Shown piece by piece: positions 62,501 to 64,000 of a stretch of 64,000 nucleotides of DNA (position 1 is its first letter; every line of letters starts with the position of its first letter). The DNA lies in NCBI GenBank assembly GCA_044224515.1, contig JBGAKH010000004.1, positions 1 through 64,000 on the forward strand, read 5' to 3'. The notes beneath the pieces were generated by a model that was not told the DNA's origin, did not search any database, and saw only the letters and a list, made by a program, of their open reading frames with translations. Source of the DNA: JBBATK01 sp044224515. Lineage in GTDB: Bacteria; Bacteroidota; Ignavibacteria; Kapaibacteriales; NICIL-2. A program made the translations under genes and the position numbers.

Positions 62501-63728
62501 TAAAGTCATAACGATTAATGTCATTTGTTGGGTCATTCGCAATAATCCAGTTACGGAAGGTTTGCAAACCAAGCTGCTCGTTGTTTGCGTAATAAGCCTT
62601 GTCATGACGGATGTAGCGTGTTGAAGGATCTACTGCAGGGCTCTCTAGGAAGTCCATACCAATATATCCAAAACCTTTACCCTTTTCAGGAGCATTGTTG
62701 CCGGTTTCAGACCACTGGAATGCCAAGTTCAAAGTGGTGTCTTGCGAGTAATAGTTAACGCGGTCATTACTTGCAATCGCACCTGCTCCACCGGTGATAG
62801 GACCGATATCAAAGTCATAAGCAGGAGCCATCCAACATTTCAACAATGAATCCGAAGAACGGTTAATCACATTGTAAGCGATGAAGATGAAGTTCTCGTA
62901 CTCACCATAACCCCAGGAGTAAATGGTTTGCTCGTATTGCAAGCGAAGCGGATAACCAAAACTCGAGGAAATATCAGCGCCGTCAGGATAGTTACGAAGG
63001 TCTGTGTCTTTGTATGTCGAGAAAATATCTTCTCCTGAAATTACAACGGGACCTTTATGCTTTCCATCGTCCCATTGCGGCATAGAATCTGATGTACGTT
63101 GCTGTGTATTATACAGGTAGGACCCGTGATACCGAGATACATCCTTACGGAACATATCGCGTGATAAGGTATCAGTTTTTGGACGATTGTCCCAAACACA
63201 CCAGTTCGGTCCATCCGCCGCGTTGCGAGGGGTACCGTTTGAGTTGAAATCCGTTGACAAGTATGTGCGGTACATCTTGCGCGCATCGTCCGTCTCAACC
63301 ATCAAATCTCCGTCTTCAATACGGCCCGGTGACATGAATGATGAACCGGAATTCGGATCGTAACTGATAACAGACATCTTGCGGAAAAGCGTGGTATCCT
63401 TGCCCGTAGCGGAGTCATGACGAACACGGCCCTTTACTGCACCGAACCATACTCCACCACCAAACACATATTGGTTTACGGATCCACGCGGCCAACGACC
63501 ACCGCCCTGGTTTGACGCAACGTTCAAACCGAAAATGCCGTAATTGGTTGTGAAAAACTCGACTTTGGAAATGGTATTTCTTTGCAAGTCGTTTATCGCG
63601 AACGTTCGAGCTTGTACTTTATTCTGCCCTTTATGCTTCGTTCGGTCGATATCCTTTGCGTTGAGTACACTCAACATCGACAGCGCAGCCGCAATCACAG
63701 CGTACGCCTTGAAGTGTCGTAGTCTCAT
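59535..63728 (-). CDS. Giant exported beta protein with T9SS-like C-terminal domain
   Basis: 1397 residues with signal peptide (1-24). The family is common in Ignavibacteria-type genomes but has no function I know. The N-terminal segment 'NVASNQGGGRWPRGSVNQYV' with 'FGGGVWFGAV' is conserved; 'DDNGDGIITTDAD' near residue 720 resembles a calcium loop. The last 95 residues form an Ig-like domain ('VVPNPYVISHI', 'YTINGDLI', 'LFAVIETPNG') ending 'KKFAVVVGGARLVK', like T9SS sorting domains. AGGAG eight bases before the ATG fixes the start. The receptor tail lies 46 bp upstream. Confidence 0.82.
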   Translation of the reverse strand: MRLRHFKAYAVIAAALSMLSVLNAKDIDRTKHKGQNKVQARTFAINDLQRNTISKVEFFTTNYGIFGLNVASNQGGGRWPRGSVNQYVFGGGVWFGAVKGRVRHDSATGKDTTLFRKMSVISYDPNSGSSFMSPGRIEDGDLMVETDDARKMYRTYLSTDFNSNGTPRNAADGPNWCVWDNRPKTDTLSRDMFRKDVSRYHGSYLYNTQQRTSDSMPQWDDGKHKGPVVISGEDIFSTYKDTDLRNYPDGADISSSFGYPLRLQYEQTIYSWGYGEYENFIFIAYNVINRSSDSLLKCWMAPAYDFDIGPITGGAGAIASNDRVNYYSQDTTLNLAFQWSETGNNAPEKGKGFGYIGMDFLESPAVDPSTRYIRHDKAYYANNEQLGLQTFRNWIIANDPTNDINRYDFMSLGVREGDAAAGDKRFLMATGPFNMAPGDTARVVIGMIFASPGRGGEATGDSVDLSDLVRRDKFAQAVYDNAFATPVPPDICQTTWAPLNNAVIVKWDSTSENSIDKQERGMDFMGYRLYRARVSNLDTFSVDQMVPNATYTSGRGPFGWKQIAQWECPSAWAVSTLTADSTKLTSPHFPSIQIIRDANALSAYRQWYGGFYTSAVASDKKAFLVRRIPSSAAPWASFWTAILPKSPQSGPALYDTLTLGILKLLPNADSLVRGNADSVGFILKQSLVSKATITWMYDDFENSSMFRSQVSKFMDSVTNHHTYVDYGDDNGDGIITTDADLTKTEKLINNVDYYYRLLAYDEGDYFQRTPVKLNSGVDKVNQQQTFPLGQPAQRDAKTTQVAYDSSDLGGLYNFRLLIGDQQRFNELYANHKIQLQFTSDPLAFNGVYAVVDSVYDVANLNILEGVYSHNMRVMDLTTNTVLGNYNIFYEPQDCNFSNLFSECSVLFMGPALSKLNQDSIRNDVSSFANPFNTNIQTRYGSFSTDRVCSAPNRFINGAMGIAFDFAIQQFGGYLRPFAMKKTASSSDAQLSFLPYDPSPNLLLQRTRLNGTAAKYETYNNGPGHWQVEFLPGGTETVTSKYLHRNADKTVDTATANFTEVSYLNMRITNVYSFKRFDAALNDSVVVQRKTEVTHATQSLPASIPPSTINGSPTASEFPSPILVPIGSYNISANGWINGRYDASNMSVKESGAIGNAEGRRYQALELNTGRPVGQGRYYLSKEQNGNTLDFAHFLLINGAQYLIDYSAKGGRQGLSVGRAGRLYDRLYDPNDSTKPYIPQTDFKAGDKFEIWDFGGAFGLPKDGSTVTFTVGPSAIPTDNSGNQQVTEDDLSQILVVPNPYVISHIGQKSSYDAKIYFTHLPKVCTIKVYTINGDLINTINHVDTDGTTRHGMDIWDLLSSNRQRSASQGLFAVIETPNGAKVIKKFAVVVGGARLVK

Positions 63729-63774
63729 AACAGAATCTCCTGAATTTTATATAATCTCTTTATTTACAATTTTT

Positions 63775-64000
63775 TAGAACCGGATATTCACACCGAAGTA
63801 CACTTGGCGCGGGTATTGGTAGTTAACGCTGCGTTTAATTGAGTCGTTAACGTAGCGATGGAACATCGTGAACTGTTCAAGTTGTGTTACGATTCCATCT
63901 TCATTGATATCCGCATTCGCATTGTAGAGTCGACGGCCTAAACGATCATACTGTGTGATTTCTGTCGACTTACCATTGTAAGGATCTGCTTTTGCATACC
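63775..64000 (-). CDS. C-terminal part of a probable TonB-dependent receptor (partial)
   Basis: Open frame on the minus strand entering from the right edge, with stop at 63775-63777. The final 75 residues end 'YPRQVYFGVNIRF', a terminal beta strand with C-terminal Phe as in TonB-dependent receptors. About 55 residues from the end is 'DINEDGIVTQLE', a full EF-hand-type calcium loop. The receptor assignment rests on that strand and the neighbours; the rest lies outside the window. Confidence 0.6.

Noticed and set aside
1..64000. CRISPR arrays, insertion sequences, prophage or integrase
   Set aside because: No regularly spaced repeats, transposase or phage genes are seen on either strand.

Overview
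The window looks like the chromosome of a Gram-negative bacterium of the FCB superphylum, outside the classical Bacteroidia. A Kapabacteria/Ignavibacteria-like (former Chlorobi-side) lineage fits best. The evidence is a type IX secretion pair (porU/porV), several PorV/PorQ-type barrels, a GWxTD-domain protein, a giant exported protein and the tail of what is probably a TonB-dependent receptor. Lipid A/LPS genes (kdsA, lptC, an LpxL-like acyltransferase) and meso-DAP peptidoglycan recycling (mpl) are also present. Several starts carry good AGGAG/AAGGA ribosome binding sites, while several promoters resemble the Bacteroidota form (TTTG-N19-TANNTTTG). The lineage is inferred from gene content; there is no 16S gene here. 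No rRNA operon, CRISPR array, phage or insertion sequence is visible.

Layout. 1-7 kb: the plus-strand run dacA-pcm-miaA-surE faces the minus-strand run kdsA-lptC-tpiA-pgsA (c-di-AMP, tRNA modification, LPS and phospholipid synthesis). 6.3-10 kb: comB and ftsK. 10-14 kb, minus: UDP-sugar decarboxylase, a small membrane protein, rpsP and ffh. 13.8-20.3 kb, plus: hydroxyacyl-CoA dehydrogenase, LolC/E-like permease, class I aldolase, ABC exporter, CBS-type cysteine/cystathionine synthase. 20.5-25.8 kb, minus: porU-porV. 26-33 kb, plus: glycosyltransferase, dsbD, an unrecognised large lipoprotein and a putative outer-membrane protein. 33.3-35.5 kb: dnaB, divergent from an Fe-S type Rrf2 regulator. 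35.7-38.7 kb: a complete partner-switching set (SpoIIE phosphatase, STAS, RsbW-like kinase). 38.7-46 kb: lipoprotein, tRNA-Thr, M32 carboxypeptidase, queA, uvrB, lysA. 46-52 kb, minus: PspC-type membrane pair, then lepA-lepB-lepB-hemW. 52.4-55.2 kb, plus: PAP2 phosphatase, mpl, tRNA-Leu. 55.2-64 kb, minus: SDR, LpxL-like acyltransferase, GWxTD protein, PorV-like barrel, 1397-residue exported protein and the receptor tail.

Function. Most genes are housekeeping. The accessory signal concerns the cell surface: T9SS core components with their own cargo-like proteins, two tandem signal peptidases, DsbD, and a membrane-sensing partner switch with no sigma factor beside it. The best candidates for something new are the 56.9-64 kb surface locus, the lipoprotein/barrel pair at 29.8-33.2 kb, and the Rrf2 control region at 34.88-35.0 kb, where a palindrome sits on the predicted promoter and a 26-codon reading frame overlaps the regulator start.
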